From the NCBI GenBank assembly GCA_964017155.1, contig OZ024854.1:11686392-11750391 (forward strand): DNA of 64,000 nt, in the 5' to 3' direction. Position 1 is the stretch's first letter; every line of letters starts with the position of its first letter. This document shows positions 1-13,129 of this stretch, one piece after another. A program made the position numbers and the translations under genes. Source of the DNA: Oasisia sp. SBJ-2009. Taxonomy: Eukaryota; Annelida; Polychaeta; Sabellida; Siboglinidae. The notes under the pieces are model-generated. The model was not told the origin of the DNA, made no database searches, and saw only the letters and a list, made by a program, of their open reading frames with translations.

Positions 1-436
1 GTGGTTCTTGTATTCTGAACTACCGTTGTACATTCATTGGTAACATACAACGATAAGTCTTAATTATAAGTATAGCAGTCTTTAGCTCGACTAAATCTGA
101 TACTTTAAGAATATGTGCATTGTGAAAAAGTAAGTTTGTATTATCAATTGAGGGTTTTGGCACAATAAGGTAATCTTATAATCCTTTTTCTGTAACAAAA
201 CTAAACAGTGAACATTTGTAGCATTTGTGTTACCCCATACTTCAAGTACAATATAAGGCATGAAAAGATAATAATACAAAATATGCATCATACCATGTTT
301 GTTAATCAGTAAACTGGTTCTGTGCATAATAGCGCACTTCTGACAGTTTAGATCATACTGACAAAATGTGATTTTTCAGTCCATTTTTTGGTAAAGCACC
401 ATGAATATAGACAACTCATTTCAATGGCACTGAAAA

Positions 437-541
<105 letters not shown>

Positions 542-634
542 ACACAATATATAGTCCTTCATCTCACTTGGTTATGCAATCCACTTTTGCGGATCATAAA
601 GATACATCTGCTGTACCTGACTTGAATGTTTTAG

Positions 635-1294
635 TTAGCGGATGAGTTGGTGCAGAAATGGGGTAACACCCCACCAGAGGAGCACATTGCGCTGAATGAG
701 ACATGCTATGACATGGCCGCGTCAGTCATGCTCCAGTGCTCACTTGACAAGCACTTTTTGGAGGACCATGTCGCCAAAGAGATAACAAGAAACTACGATG
801 TGGTACGTTTAAACGAATCCTGGTGTCCAATTTCACTAACTCAAGTTCATTAGCCCATTTTCGCTCATTCAAATTTATTTCCATATTTACCTGTCTGGGT
901 AATTCTTCATCTACCATATATCTACCTGTACCTGTATATCTACCTGTACCTGTATATCTACCTGTACATCTACCTGTATGGCTGTGTCAGGCGTGGGCAG
1001 AGTTGGAGCGGAGACTGGTAGAAGGTGACCCAGAGGAAGGAAGTGACAAAGAAGAAACATTTCAGAAAGGTTGGTTGCTGGCGACGGCTGACTTTCTTTG
1101 TCTTGCTATTAAAGCATAGATCAACTTATTTAGTGTTTATACTACACAATAATTACAATAAATAAATAACTAGAGTTCATAACGGTGGGAATATATTATA
1201 TACATATATAGAGTATAATTATATGTGTTTCATATATATAATATATATATATATAACATAATTATATATAGAGTATAATTATGTTATATAAATA

Positions 1295-1338
<44 letters not shown>

Positions 1339-1427
1339 TACTCTACATATGTATATAATATACTCCCACAGTTATGAACTTTAGTTATTTATTTATGGTA
1401 ATTATTGTGTAGCACAAATACTAAATA

Positions 1428-1498
<71 letters not shown>

Positions 1499-4400
1499 TC
1501 CAGTGTGTGGTAGGGACTGGTAGCTGGCATATTGTTTGTGTGTGTGCGTGCTTGCACATATTTTGCATTGCTTATTGGTGTGCTGTGTCTTGCGGTAATT
1601 TGCATGAGGACCCACTTGTCTATTTTCTTACTAACCTTACAGGCCATAATTACCATTCTCCAATTGCAGCATCGAACACTCTTACTGACACCCTGAAGAA
1701 GGTGTTGGAGGAATACAAGAATAATTTGCCAGCTGAAGCCAGGACGACGTTGATTGATGTTCTCAGTCGTTCTGACCTGTCCGAGGCAAAGGCTGCTGCT
1801 GACCTTATCACAGTGTTTGTGGGTGGTTTTCACACATCTGGAACCTGTAAGTGTGTTCCTTAGAAAGTACTTAAAGTAGAAGATATATTAAAGTTACAAG
1901 AATAAAAAATTATTTTAAATATATTCAAATACAGTTACCTCCTCAATTAATGAACTAGCGAATTGTACTATTAACATACACAATTATAATACTTTTAGAA
2001 CTAAGTGTGCATCAGGTTAAAATAATTTTATATTCTGTTTAAATTTTAACCTTAGGCTGAGTTTGAGTTTATAATTTCAACAGAATATATGTTAGAATTC
2101 CCTGATTATATTTCTTTATTAGACAAAGTTTTTAACATGTCATTAAATAAATTAACAACATCATTAGCATATGCAAAGCTCATCGTTAGCATATACAAAG
2201 CTCGTCGTTAGCGTATGCAAAGCTCGACCTACTAGATACTTAACTTAGGGACAAGGTCAGCATCAGAACAAATTAATTCCTTTCATTTTCAAATAACCTC
2301 TATTTACTGCTTCAGTACTGTGGTGAATTGTCGTGACTCACTTATCTAGTCTGTATGATTTCTGTGTTAAATTATTTATGATTGTATATTCAGGTTGTCT
2401 ACATACATCCGACCATCGTGGATGACTAATCAATGTCATGTTCCGTGCTGCAGTTATGAACTGGACACTGTATTTCCTTGCCACTCACCCGGATGTTGAA
2501 CAGAAGCTGGTCAACGAGATTCGACAAGTTCTTGGTGTCGATGAATCTGGGAACCAATGCAAAGTGACACCAGAAAACATCGACCAGCTTGTGTACGGGT
2601 CTTGTTCTCTATGTCATGTCGGCTGCAGGCGCTGGCGATTATTGCCTCCAGAACCATGGAGCCATTTGTAGCTGCTCTGTTGCAGTCTTTCTGAACCATT
2701 TTTATACAGTACCGATTATTTTATTCCATGATAACTTTTCCCGTCAACCTAGATGTTATAAATTTACCGTGATATGGCTTAGAAATATTTATGTTTTAAT
2801 TTTATTCCTGAACTTTCTGTTTTATTTGGTTGTTCTGGTGATGTTTAAGTTAATTTTCTATTCTGTCAATGACCCTCTTGGCATTCTACAATGTGCCGCA
2901 ATTCACTGGTTTTCGTGTTTTGTGTTTTTCCCCCGTTATTGTGGAGAAATCACATCCTTATGTCAGTGTGTACTCTGTGTAGCGTTGCAGTGTGTGTTCT
3001 CTGACTTCAGTTGATATAAGTTTTTTGTTAAAATGTTCGTCATCTTCTGGAGTGCTGTTTTGGACTGCGTATTGTGTATATATATACACAGACCAGATCT
3101 GACAGACATGATGTGATATCAGTTAAAAAAATATTCACCAGAACCAAGTTAAGTATCAGAGTAGTTAAAACAGTTGGTCTATATCGAATTATTTACGTAA
3201 CCCCAGACCCCAAACAGTGTGGGCCCCAGTTGTAGACATTGACTGTAAAGCAATGTGAAATGCAAAGTAACCATTCTATATTTAAGCCTAAGGCAATGCA
3301 ATATGGTAAAATGGTTTTTTGTTATTTCTTATGCCATGGTAGCTTGCTGAAATTTTCAGACAATCTTAGACTTAATTATATTTCAAAAGGAATGTGTATA
3401 TTTTTTAAATATTGTTTTGGTCCCGGTTTAGACCCTTATCGGGGCAGCCATTTTGATTTCAGTGGCATCAGCTGAACTCCTAGATCTGGTGTGAAATAAA
3501 ACGAGTACCACTACCAGGCTGTAGCACAAATTACAAAACATAATTCTAGGCTCAGCAACCTCGCAAGTCCAGGTCATGACACTTGACTTGGCCTTGTCAT
3601 TGACACTTGAAATTACAGTATTTTTATTACACGGTACATATGCAGCCAAACAGGCATGCTGATTGCCTCCAATTATAATATAATCAAAAAATACGTGCAC
3701 ACGACTTAGTATTTTATCAGCTAAATGTAAAAAGAATAATACCTGCGAAGTGACAGGCGAGTAACGGCTGTCATTGTCATTCGCGTCGCTCTCAGAGTCG
3801 GATCCGACCGGAGCGGCGGAGGCGCTGCAACCGCCACCGTTGCCAGTTGTCCAGCCCGTGCCTACCTAAGTTGCAGTCGCCTGCGCTTGCGACCCTTGCC
3901 GAAAGAAGTAACGTGTTTTTTCTTCTCGTCTGGCATGGTGTCGCGAGTATCAAAATAGCGGGAGATACACGCGATTGAAACCGATGTCGATGATTTTTCG
4001 ATCGGCGCTGCGTCATTGGTATTGCGCATAAACAAAAGAAACAGTATAGTAGGGCTCACGCTAAATCGTGTTTTTATAGCATTTATCGTATTCATACAAA
4101 GTATCCACGTACACACATCGAAAGTTAAATAATTATATTATGAATTTTTTGAAAGTGAAAATTCAGAGAGAAAAATATTCCGTCAGAAATGATAAATCCA
4201 CGGTGTTGCGTCCCCTTAAGCCAAGTGAGGTTTGGGAATGCAGTGTTAGTTGTATTATCTACTTATATGCTTATCAACGTATTCATTGTATGTCTGATGT
4301 TGTGTGGAATTGTTTTCGTTGTTTTAGTTACCTGCGCCAAGTTCTGGACGAAGCCCTACGATGTTCCACACTTGCACCATATGCAGCACGGTTCGAGGAT

Positions 4401-5848
4401 GTTGAATCCGAACTGGGAGGACATCGCATACCGGCGGGAGTGAGTGCACGTGCTAGAACAGCCTTGATATAACAAACACTAATTAGACACTGTTATGTTG
4501 CACCGATCTTGTCTGGTGGACATGCACATCTCATCATTGAGTATTACTGCAATCTGTCATTTGACTTCTGGCAAAGATGACAGTTGACCTCATAAACCGT
4601 TTACTGTGAGTAACGATTGATAACCTTGCTCTTCAACACGTTTTGTCTATCACAAATTATGGCCGTTGAATTTTATTCTGTTGTTAGTCTTAACATCAGC
4701 GGAACCATTGACACCAGGATTCTTAACTGACTAGTTTATATAAATTATAGTGGGTACAATGTTAATTATGATCTTATAAGATCTCATTGAACTAATCAGC
4801 CTTTTTCAGAACAATTTCGCCAAACCGAGCTTTCTAGCTGACACTGAGTGAGGTCACTGCTTGTCATCCTCATTGGTTCTACTACGTCCCAAACCGAGTC
4901 AGAACCGACACTATTATTCTCCGAATCATGAGAGATGCATACTCGTCAACGTTTTTACACCGAATATGACATGCTTGCCGGCTCCGCGTATTGAATCCGG
5001 ACCGCCGTTAATGTATAAAGACCCAAACCATTGTTGCAATTTCCCACAAAAGTTTGGAAATTCTTTCGGTTAGGGTGATTTGTTGAAGCATGTTTAGCAA
5101 ATAATGTAGTTTCTTAATAGCTTTAAACAGTCAGGTGTTCACTGACTAATTACCGTGTCCTTGTATTGCAGACACCCGTGATCCACGCCCTAGGGGTAGT
5201 GCTTCAGAGTGAAGACCTCTACCCCGACCCCACCAAGTACGCACGCCATATGTTCGTCGATAATCTGTGATTGTTGGAAGCATAGCACAATAATTACTAG
5301 CTCTTGATTTTGCTTCGTAGTGATTAAGTAACTGTGGGTCTGTGATATGTATCTTCTTATATAGAGCCATCGTGTACTTAATAGAGCAATTCAATGCTGG
5401 ATTAACTACGCGTTTGCTAATCATCAAGTTAAACCAATAAAAGCTGTAGAACTTTATCTTCGCGTGTAACAAATACTTTTCTGAGCCCTTTCTTGCATTT
5501 GAAATCCCCTGAAGTTGAAGTATACAATAAGATCGTCATTCCAGGAAGGTTAATACCATTGCCAATTTATCCAATGATTTTTTTTTTTTCATTAGGTTCG
5601 ATCCTGAACGCTTCAGCCCAGAAAACCGGAAGAAGTTGCCACCTTTTGCGTTTGAGCCATTTGGGTTTGCTGGAAAACGCAAATGTTTGGGTTGGAAGTT
5701 TTCCTTCACCGAGAGCACGATCGTCTTGGCCGCGATTGTTGGTCACTTCAAGTTGTCAATGGTCCCTGATCAAAAGATGGAAAAGAAATATGGACTCGTG
5801 ACAAAGCCATCTGAAGAACTATGGATCACAGTCACCAAAAGGAATTAG
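635..5848 (+). CDS. CYP20A1: CYP20-type cytochrome P450, copy 1 (3' seven exons in window)
   Basis: Heme-thiolate monooxygenase of the orphan CYP20 family, expected to be ER-membrane bound. Exons: 635-802, 991-1069, 1670-1846, 2454-2592, 4328-4439, 5172-5236, 5596-5848 (stop TAG). All have AG acceptors and GT donors. Phases join into 330 codons equal to residues 147-476 of the complete copy on the opposite strand, and every exon has the same length as its partner there. Visible motifs: I-helix end VGGFHTSGT, K-helix ExxR (EALR), FDPERF, and heme loop GFAGKRKCLG with the cysteine ligand. The protein ends in ITVTKRN; human CYP20A1, from memory, ends in a similar ITVSKRY. The exons for the membrane anchor and residues 1-146 would lie left of the window, so whether this copy is complete cannot be judged. 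Most amino-acid differences from the other copy are scattered; a cluster follows the EALR motif. Confidence 0.9.
1195..1497. repeat. AT-rich microsatellites with local inverted repeat
   Basis: Long TA tracts (about 1298-1335 and 1433-1496). The flanking sequences 1155-1225 and 1340-1425 are near reverse complements, so this part of copy 1 intron 6 can fold back on itself. Confidence 0.85.
3300..4230. other. Copy-1-specific intronic insert with GC-rich, coding-like core
   Basis: The equivalent intron of copy 2 is about 0.75 kb, against 1.74 kb here, and flanking sequence aligns on both sides. The core (about 3745-4020) is GC- and CpG-rich, unlike the surrounding AT-rich intron. On the minus strand it has an ATG at 3935 opening a short frame rich in Lys/Arg (MPDEKKKHVTSFGKGRKRRR) that stops at TAG. 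A second open stretch just downstream, in another frame, includes SDSESDANDNDSRYSPVTSQ followed by a GT donor-like site near 3748. This looks like a displaced or decayed first exon, or a promoter-proximal fragment of another gene. The source is not identified. Confidence 0.4.
4795..5062 (+). repeat. Dispersed ~0.3-kb repeat, copy in P450-1 intron
   Basis: Shares ordered blocks (CTTTTTCAGAAC, GACACTGAG, TACGTCCCAAA, CCGAC, GCAATTTCCCACAA) with 42290-42612 (+), and in reverse orientation with about 10510-10830 and about 6845-7010. The copies at 4795 and 10510 occupy the same intron of the two P450 genes, so that insertion predates the duplication. Probably SINE-like. Confidence 0.6.
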
Positions 5849-6133
5849 ATGGGACATGTTTCTCATGGAGTTCATATACAAGAAACTGTGCATACTGTTT
5901 GGAAATGTTTAGTTAAAGTGATGATGCCTGCTCCTCTGCCCAGAAATGTCAGAACACTAATTTGTGACAGGAAGTCTGCTGATTAGAACGTGGGAAAGTT
6001 AAAAATCCAAGGGTATTGTGGTTAACTCTGCTTGCGTTGGCTTTATTGCCAACCGATTTTGTTTTAAAACTATATGTTTTGTTTTCCATGTGAACGTATT
6101 CCACGTTGACTCTTTCAACGTTGTTGTGAACTT

Positions 6134-6139
6134 AATAAA
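6134..6139 (+). terminator. Candidate poly(A) signal, P450 copy 1
   Basis: AATAAA 286 bp after the stop codon of copy 1, in a plausible 3' UTR. Not experimentally supported. Confidence 0.5.
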
Positions 6140-8209
6140 GTAACAATTTGGCAGGCACTAAATCTTCAACATGTAGTTATGAGAACATAATATTATATAA
6201 AACCTTGGAGCAGTCACCCTTGTTTCAGAACTGTTCAGTTTTGTTCTCGGTTATGGTCATTTATTTGGAAATGGTCTTGTATAGTAGAAATTAACTTACA
6301 TTGGAAATGTGAGTTTTCAAAGAGAAATGTTCAAGTAAGCAGAAATGCTGATTCATACTGAATTGTTTAATTATATAGAAATGTGACGGCATTGCATTGA
6401 CATCTAAGTTGTTGAATTTATTTAGCTATAAAACATAATTGGTGTCTATTGAAAATAATTATTGAACTTGTTATGAGAGGTTATATTTTTGTTTCTGGAG
6501 TCAGCGAAAGGAGGCGTTGTTAACGCTAGGTAGAAACCAGGAATTCGTAACTAGATGTCCAAAGGTGGACGCATATTGTATCCATGCTTTCATATTCTGC
6601 TATGTACTTTACGTTGCTTATGCAGCATGGTGGATTTAGACTGTGATATTGAAAATTAACAGTTAGCCATCGTTATAATTAGGCATATCGGAATTTAGCT
6701 TATTCATATTCAGTTATACAACTGCATTCTCGGATTAAATGCTTGGCTTGGCTTGGCTTAGCTTCTGTTGTAAGTCTTATGCCGCATGAAAACGTGCTCT
6801 TTCGTAATTCGTATTCATCGAGTTATTACGTTACCTCCCCACTTAGCCAAATGTAGGGTATTCGTGGCGTCGGGAAAGGGTCGTCAGGGCCGATCCCCAC
6901 TGTCCTTTTCGCTTAAGAAGCGGTCGAGAACTTCTGTGTGAAATTGCAACAGCGGTTCGGGTCTCTATATTGTAATGGCGGTCCGGGTTCAATACACGGA
7001 GCCAGGAAGTGTATGTCTATTCATATAAATGGTGTTGCTTGTTTTCTGATAACATCCGGAAATATTATAATATAGGCAGATAAAATATAATGTTCACTGA
7101 ACAGTGTTCATATTATTCGTAATGTTCATATAGATATATATATACAATTATATATGCAAATATCATATTTGATATTCCAAAATCTGCTGGTAACAGCAGT
7201 ATGTTAAATAAGTGTTATATCTGTGATAATCGCACATTACTACATCACACTCAATTGTTTGACAAAAAAATTAGGTGTATTTGCATAATTACAGTACTGT
7301 CATTGTTTGAATAAAATATGCAATCAATAACGATGTGTTAGTACAATATCCGTGCACTCTAAATGTGCTAGTAGGGCCTACTGAATGTCATTTATATAAT
7401 TATGTAACTCCTCGCTAAATAAAGCCCTCACAAGATGGTGTCAGATGTGAAAGTTAATTTTTAATGCACGGAATGTTTCTTATGTTACCATTTTCAACCA
7501 CCCACGCATTCATATCGTGTAATAAGATTTATTTTTATCATGTCCAGGATGGAGGGAAAATTATGTAGATGTCCATGCCATTACAATATAGTGGTATTTT
7601 AAAATGGAAAGAATCACATGTAGCTAAATGGGCCTACAATGACCAATAACATTACACAAGCACACATTCATGAATGTAAGTGAAGCACATAAAATTTATA
7701 AAATATATGTTGGCGATGTTATAAAGTGTTGTGTCGTCCCTGATTGGTGTATGATGAGTGATGATACGATAATGATATCCGTTTTATTGCACAGCCAACT
7801 GAGCCAAGGCATACGTACGGTTGTTCTATCATCTATGTGACCATGGCTATCTCCGTTACTCACTAACTAGTCGGCGTGGCCCTATGGGGTATATACCCTA
7901 ACGATAGTTGGGTTAGTCCCATTATAAATACATTAGGGTAGAGACTGATCTATGCACATGCTAAGCGGTGTATAATAAGTTTTTAAGAACACTGGATTCC
8001 TCCTCAAGTTGATTATCAACAATTAAGTGATTAAAAAAAGTCCACCATACAGACGATGTCTGCACGTCCAAGATCATACGTATAGTCACACATGACTATT
8101 TGTTAACGTCCATCATACACAGTCGATGTATGTAAGTCTGAGATTATACATAGTCATTCATAACTATTAGTTTTTGTTATTGTCCTTACAGTTCACAAAG
8201 TAATGCCAC

Positions 8210-8850
8210 TATTACTAATGGGATTCCACAAATCCACAACTAGACCCTAGTTGCAACTAGATACGCAACTAGACCCTAGTTGCGTATCAGCGCCTCTAGC
8301 GACTAACGTGGATTTCTTTGCATGTTTTGCGGAACGCTTGTTTAAATCATCCTTTTCGAATATATGAATGGTAAACTATTGACTGTGCAGGCGCTTAGCC
8401 AGCGGTAGTTTGTATGTGTGGGCATGCCGTATGTGTGGTCAATAGACAGAATAGCATGCCGTACGTATACAAGTGCAGTCAATAGACAGAACAGCCAAAA
8501 CAACGCCATCTTGGTACTGAATTCGATCGAATGTCCCGCGACGTTTCATCGACTGTAAATGTACATTAATGTCGACATTATGCTTTCATATTGACGGACA
8601 TGTTATACGATATCAATATTTAACTATGTGTGAACACGTAGCAGTCTCGTGTGATGCATACGGCGAGCTGTAGATGATTTAAAACATCCTTTACGGCATT
8701 GAGCCGTATATAAGAAACATACGCCATATTTACGAATAATCTTAACTGTTTCGAGAATACCATTTCCGAAAAATCGTAACTTACGATGCTTCGACGCCAT
8801 TTTTACGGGAAAATGACGCTACGAAATTCGTAAGTTGTTCGAGAATACCG
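8210..8850. repeat. Foldback-family dispersed repeat (half element)
   Basis: Begins TTCCACAAATCCAC and continues through GCGACTAACGTGGATTT, GTTTTGCGGAA and a block with GTGTGGGCATG...GAATTCGATCGAA. It aligns with 21615-21740 and with 22785-23075. Inside, the palindromic core pairs AAATCCAC with GTGGATTT. Confidence 0.6.
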
Positions 8851-9332
8851 GACCTGGTAACGTAATAACTCAATGAACACGTCACGAAATGGCACGTTTT
8901 CACGCGGCGTAAGTCTCACGACAGAACCCAAGGCCAAGCCAGGCATTTAATCCGATAAAGCAATTTGATAACGGAACACGATTAAGCTAAATTACAATAT
9001 GCATAATTATAACGATGGCTAACTGTTAATTTTTAATTATACAGTCTATGTCCATCAAGCTGTATAAGCAACGTAAAAGTATCGTATCGAATAATTAGCG
9101 AGTACTACCTTTACACAGCATGTTACTTCTACACAGCTGAAACAGCGGAATATGAAAGCATGAATAAAATATGCGTCCACCTTTGGACATCTTGTTATGA
9201 ATTCCTGGTTTCTTCCTAGAGTTAACAATGACCTCCTTCCGCCGACTCCAAAAACAAAAAGACCTCTTATAAAGAGTTCAATAACTATTTTCAATAGACA
9301 CCAATTATGCTTCATGTTTTTTTATAGCAAAA

Positions 9333-9338
9333 TTTATT
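9333..9338 (-). terminator. Candidate poly(A) signal, P450 copy 2
   Basis: AATAAA on the minus strand about 385 bp after the stop. The position equivalent to the copy-1 signal appears altered in this arm. Confidence 0.4.
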
Positions 9339-9721
9339 CCAGAACCAACTATGTCAAACCAGTGCATTCCTATTTATGTATAAACTGACATTCCCAATGA
9401 AATTTACATTTCTACTATACAAGGCCATTTCCAAATAAATGACCACTACTGATAACAAAACTGAACAGTTCTGCATTTAAAACAAGGGTAATTTTTTTTT
9501 TTTCATTTACTATTCCGTGTATGACTACAATGAGAGCATGGTTAAACCCAATACCCTTTGATTTTTAACTTAGCCACGTTCTAGACAGCAGACTTCCTGT
9601 CACAAATTAGTGTTCTGACAATTCCGAGCAGAGGAGCAGGCACCTTCACTTTGACTGATCATTTCATCCATTCAGAAGTCACATTTTCTTGTACATGAAC
9701 TCTGTGAGAAACATATCCCAT

Positions 9722-12700
9722 CTAATTCCTTTTGGTGACTGTGATCCATATTTCTTCCGATGGCCTTGTATTGAGTCCATATACGCTTTCCAACTTTTGA
9801 CCAGGGACCACTGACAACTTGAAGTGACCAACAATCGCGGTCAATACGATCGCACTCTCGGTGAAGCCAAACTTCGATCCAAAACATTTGCGTTTTCCAG
9901 CAAACCCAAATGGCTCAAACGCAAATGGTGGCAACTTCTTCCGGTTTTCTGGGCTGAAGCGTTCAGGATCGAACCTAATGAAAGACAAATCAAGCATGTG
10001 GATAAATCGGCAATGGTATTAACCTTACTGGTAAGACGAACTTGTTGTACACCTCAACTTCAGTGGATTTCAAATGCAAGAAAGGGCTCAGAAAAGTATT
10101 TGTTACACGAAATGATAACTACAGCTTTTGTTAGCTTAACTTGATGATCAGCAAACATATAGCTCATCCAGCATTGAATTGCTCTACTAAGTACACGTTG
10201 GCTCATATAAGAAGACAAATGTCACAGACCCACATTTACTTAATCACAACGAAGCAAAATCAAGAGCTAGTAATTATTGAGCTATGCTTCCAACAATCAC
10301 AGATTATCGACGAACATATGACGTGCTTACTTCGTGGGATCGGGGTAGAGCTCTTCACTATGCAGCACCACCCCTAGGGCGTGGATCACGGGTGTCTGCA
10401 ATAGATGGACACGGTAATTCGTCAGTGAACAACTGCCTGTTTAAAAGCTATTACGAAACTACATTATTTAAAACTACATGCCTAAAAAAAATCACCCCTA
10501 ACCGTGAAAATATTTTCAAGATTTTTAAACTTCTGTGAGAAAGTGCAACAGTGGTTCGGATCTTTAAACTGTAACATTTTGGTACTCATGCAAAGCGGTG
10601 TGGATAGGGCTACAACACAACCACCCGGCACGCCGACAGTCCGGATTCAATAACAACAGGCACGTTATATTTGGTGTGAAACCATTGGGGAGAATCACAA
10701 CAATGTCGGTCCGCACTCAGTTTTGGACGTGAACGAACCACTGGCCTTAGCAGTGACCACCCTCAATGCCAGCACAGAAATATTAGCTTGGCGTAAATGT
10801 TCTGAAAAAGGCTGACTACCCTGGGGTAGTTCAATGAGATCATTAAAATTTTGCTCATAATATATACAGACTAGACAGTTAATAGAACCCTGCCACGTGC
10901 TGACTTGAACAAGTTGAAACCGATATAACGATGAAAGTAATGGTACCGCTACGAAACAATTCAACGACTATAATGATCACAGTCAACGGTTTATGTGGTA
11001 AATTGTCATCTTTCCTAGAAGTAAAATGACAGATTGCAGTAATACTCTACGGCGAGATATGCATGTCCACCAGACAAGATCGGTGCAACATAACAGTGTA
11101 TGATTAGTGCTTGTTATATCAAGGCTGTTCTAGCACGTGCACTCACTCCCGCCGGTATGCGATGTCCTCCCAGTTCGGATTCAACATCCTCGAACCGTGC
11201 TGCAAATGGTACAACTATGATATACCGTAGTGCTTCATCCAGGACTTGGCGCAGGTAACTGAAACAACGAAAACAACTTCACACATCAAACATACAATGT
11301 GAACCAACAGTGTGGCAGAAACACACACGCATATGTTGATAACACAACTGACATTGTATTCTCCAAACGCACTTTCCCTAAAACGGTTTCTTTACGTTTC
11401 ACTTCGCTTTACAGTCAACCTCCACAAATGGAGTTAAATCAATAATTCGACTTAATTGCTTGAACTACTTTGCTACTTTACATGGTTCTGACGAATAATT
11501 TCTTTTACTTGATATGCAAACACAATACTCAGTCCAAAACAGCTTTCCATGAGATGAAGAACATTTGAACAAACAAACCTTTATCACTTGAAGTCAGAGA
11601 ACACACATTGCAATGCTACATAAAGGTTCACGCTGCTATAAGGATGTGATTCCTGCTCAATAACGAGGAAAACACACAGAAATATGAAAGCCACTGAAAT
11701 GTGGTACTTAGTAGAACGCGACAGTGCCATTGACAAAAGAGTAAATTAACTTAAACATCGCCAAAACAACCAAATTAAATAGAAAGATCATGAATGAAAT
11801 TTAACATTTCTATGCCATATAACGAGACATTTACAGCAGCTAGGTTGAGGGGAAAAGTTATCAAAGAATAAAAGTAGTCGATATTGTATCAAAACGGTTA
11901 AGAAAGATTGCAACAGAACAACTACAAATGGCCAAACGGAGTGGAAGGCCATGATCGCCAGCGCCCGCAGCCGACATGACATAGAGAACAAGACCCGTAC
12001 ACAAGCTGGTCGATGTTTTCTGGCGTGACTTTGCACTGGTTCCCAGATTCATCGACTCCAAGAACTTGTTGAATCTCGTTGACCAGCTTCTGTTCAACGT
12101 CCGGGTGAGTGGCAAGGAAATACAGTGTAAAGTTCATCACTGCAGCACGGAAAACGACATTGATTAGTCATCCACGATGGTCATACGTATACAGCCTGAA
12201 TATACAATCATAAATACTTTAACACAGAAATGGTACAGACTAGATAAGTGAATCACAACAATTCACCACTGTACTGAAGCTGCAAACAGAAGTTATATGA
12301 ATATCGGATTAAACTGAAAGGAATACAATTATTTTTATGCTGACTTTGTCCCTGAGTTAAGTATACAGTAGGTCGAGCTTTGCCTATGCTAACGACAAGC
12401 TTTGCGTATTCTAACAACAAGTTTTGTATATGCTAAAGATGAGCTTTGCATATCCTAATGATGTTTTTAGTTTATACAGTGACGTGTTAAAAACGTTGCC
12501 TAATTAAGAAATACCATCATGGAACTATGTCATATATTCTGTTGACATTCTAAGCTCAATCTACGGTCATAACCTCAGCTTCAGGTAAAAATGTCAAAAG
12601 AATATGTAACAGCTTACTTCTAAATATCTTTTACACAAGTGTATATTAATACTTGGAATAATTCGCCAGTTTAGCAATTAACGAGATAATTGTTTATGAA

Positions 12701-13077
12701 TACATCTAAAATGACATTTTAATTCTTGTAACATTAGTGTAATACTTTTAGTACTTTGCAAAGAAACCACTCACAGCTTCCTGTTGTGTGAACACCACCC
12801 ACGAACACTGTCATTAGGTCAGCTGCAGCCTTTGCCTCGGACAGGTCAGAACGACTGAGAACATCAATCAACGTCGTCCTGGCTTCAGTTGGCAAATTAT
12901 TCTTGTATTTCTCCAACACCTTCTTCAAGGTGTCGCCATAAGTCTTCAGTGCTGCAAGTGGAGTACGGTTCTAATGACATGTATGGCTAGCACGAAAATA
13001 AACAAATGGGTCCCCAGGCAAATTACCGCAGCACACCAATAAGCAATGCAAAACATGTACGCACGCACGCACGCGCG

Positions 13078-13129
<52 letters not shown>

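Larger units (their letters stand above)
5849..9721. other. Intergenic region between tail-to-tail P450 genes
   Basis: No protein-coding gene recognised. It contains the two 3' flanks, which are inverted copies of each other; a possible copy-1 poly(A) signal; part of the ~0.3-kb dispersed repeat (about 6845-7010, reverse); and a foldback-type repeat (about 8210-8850) also found at 21.6-23.3 kb. Confidence 0.7.
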
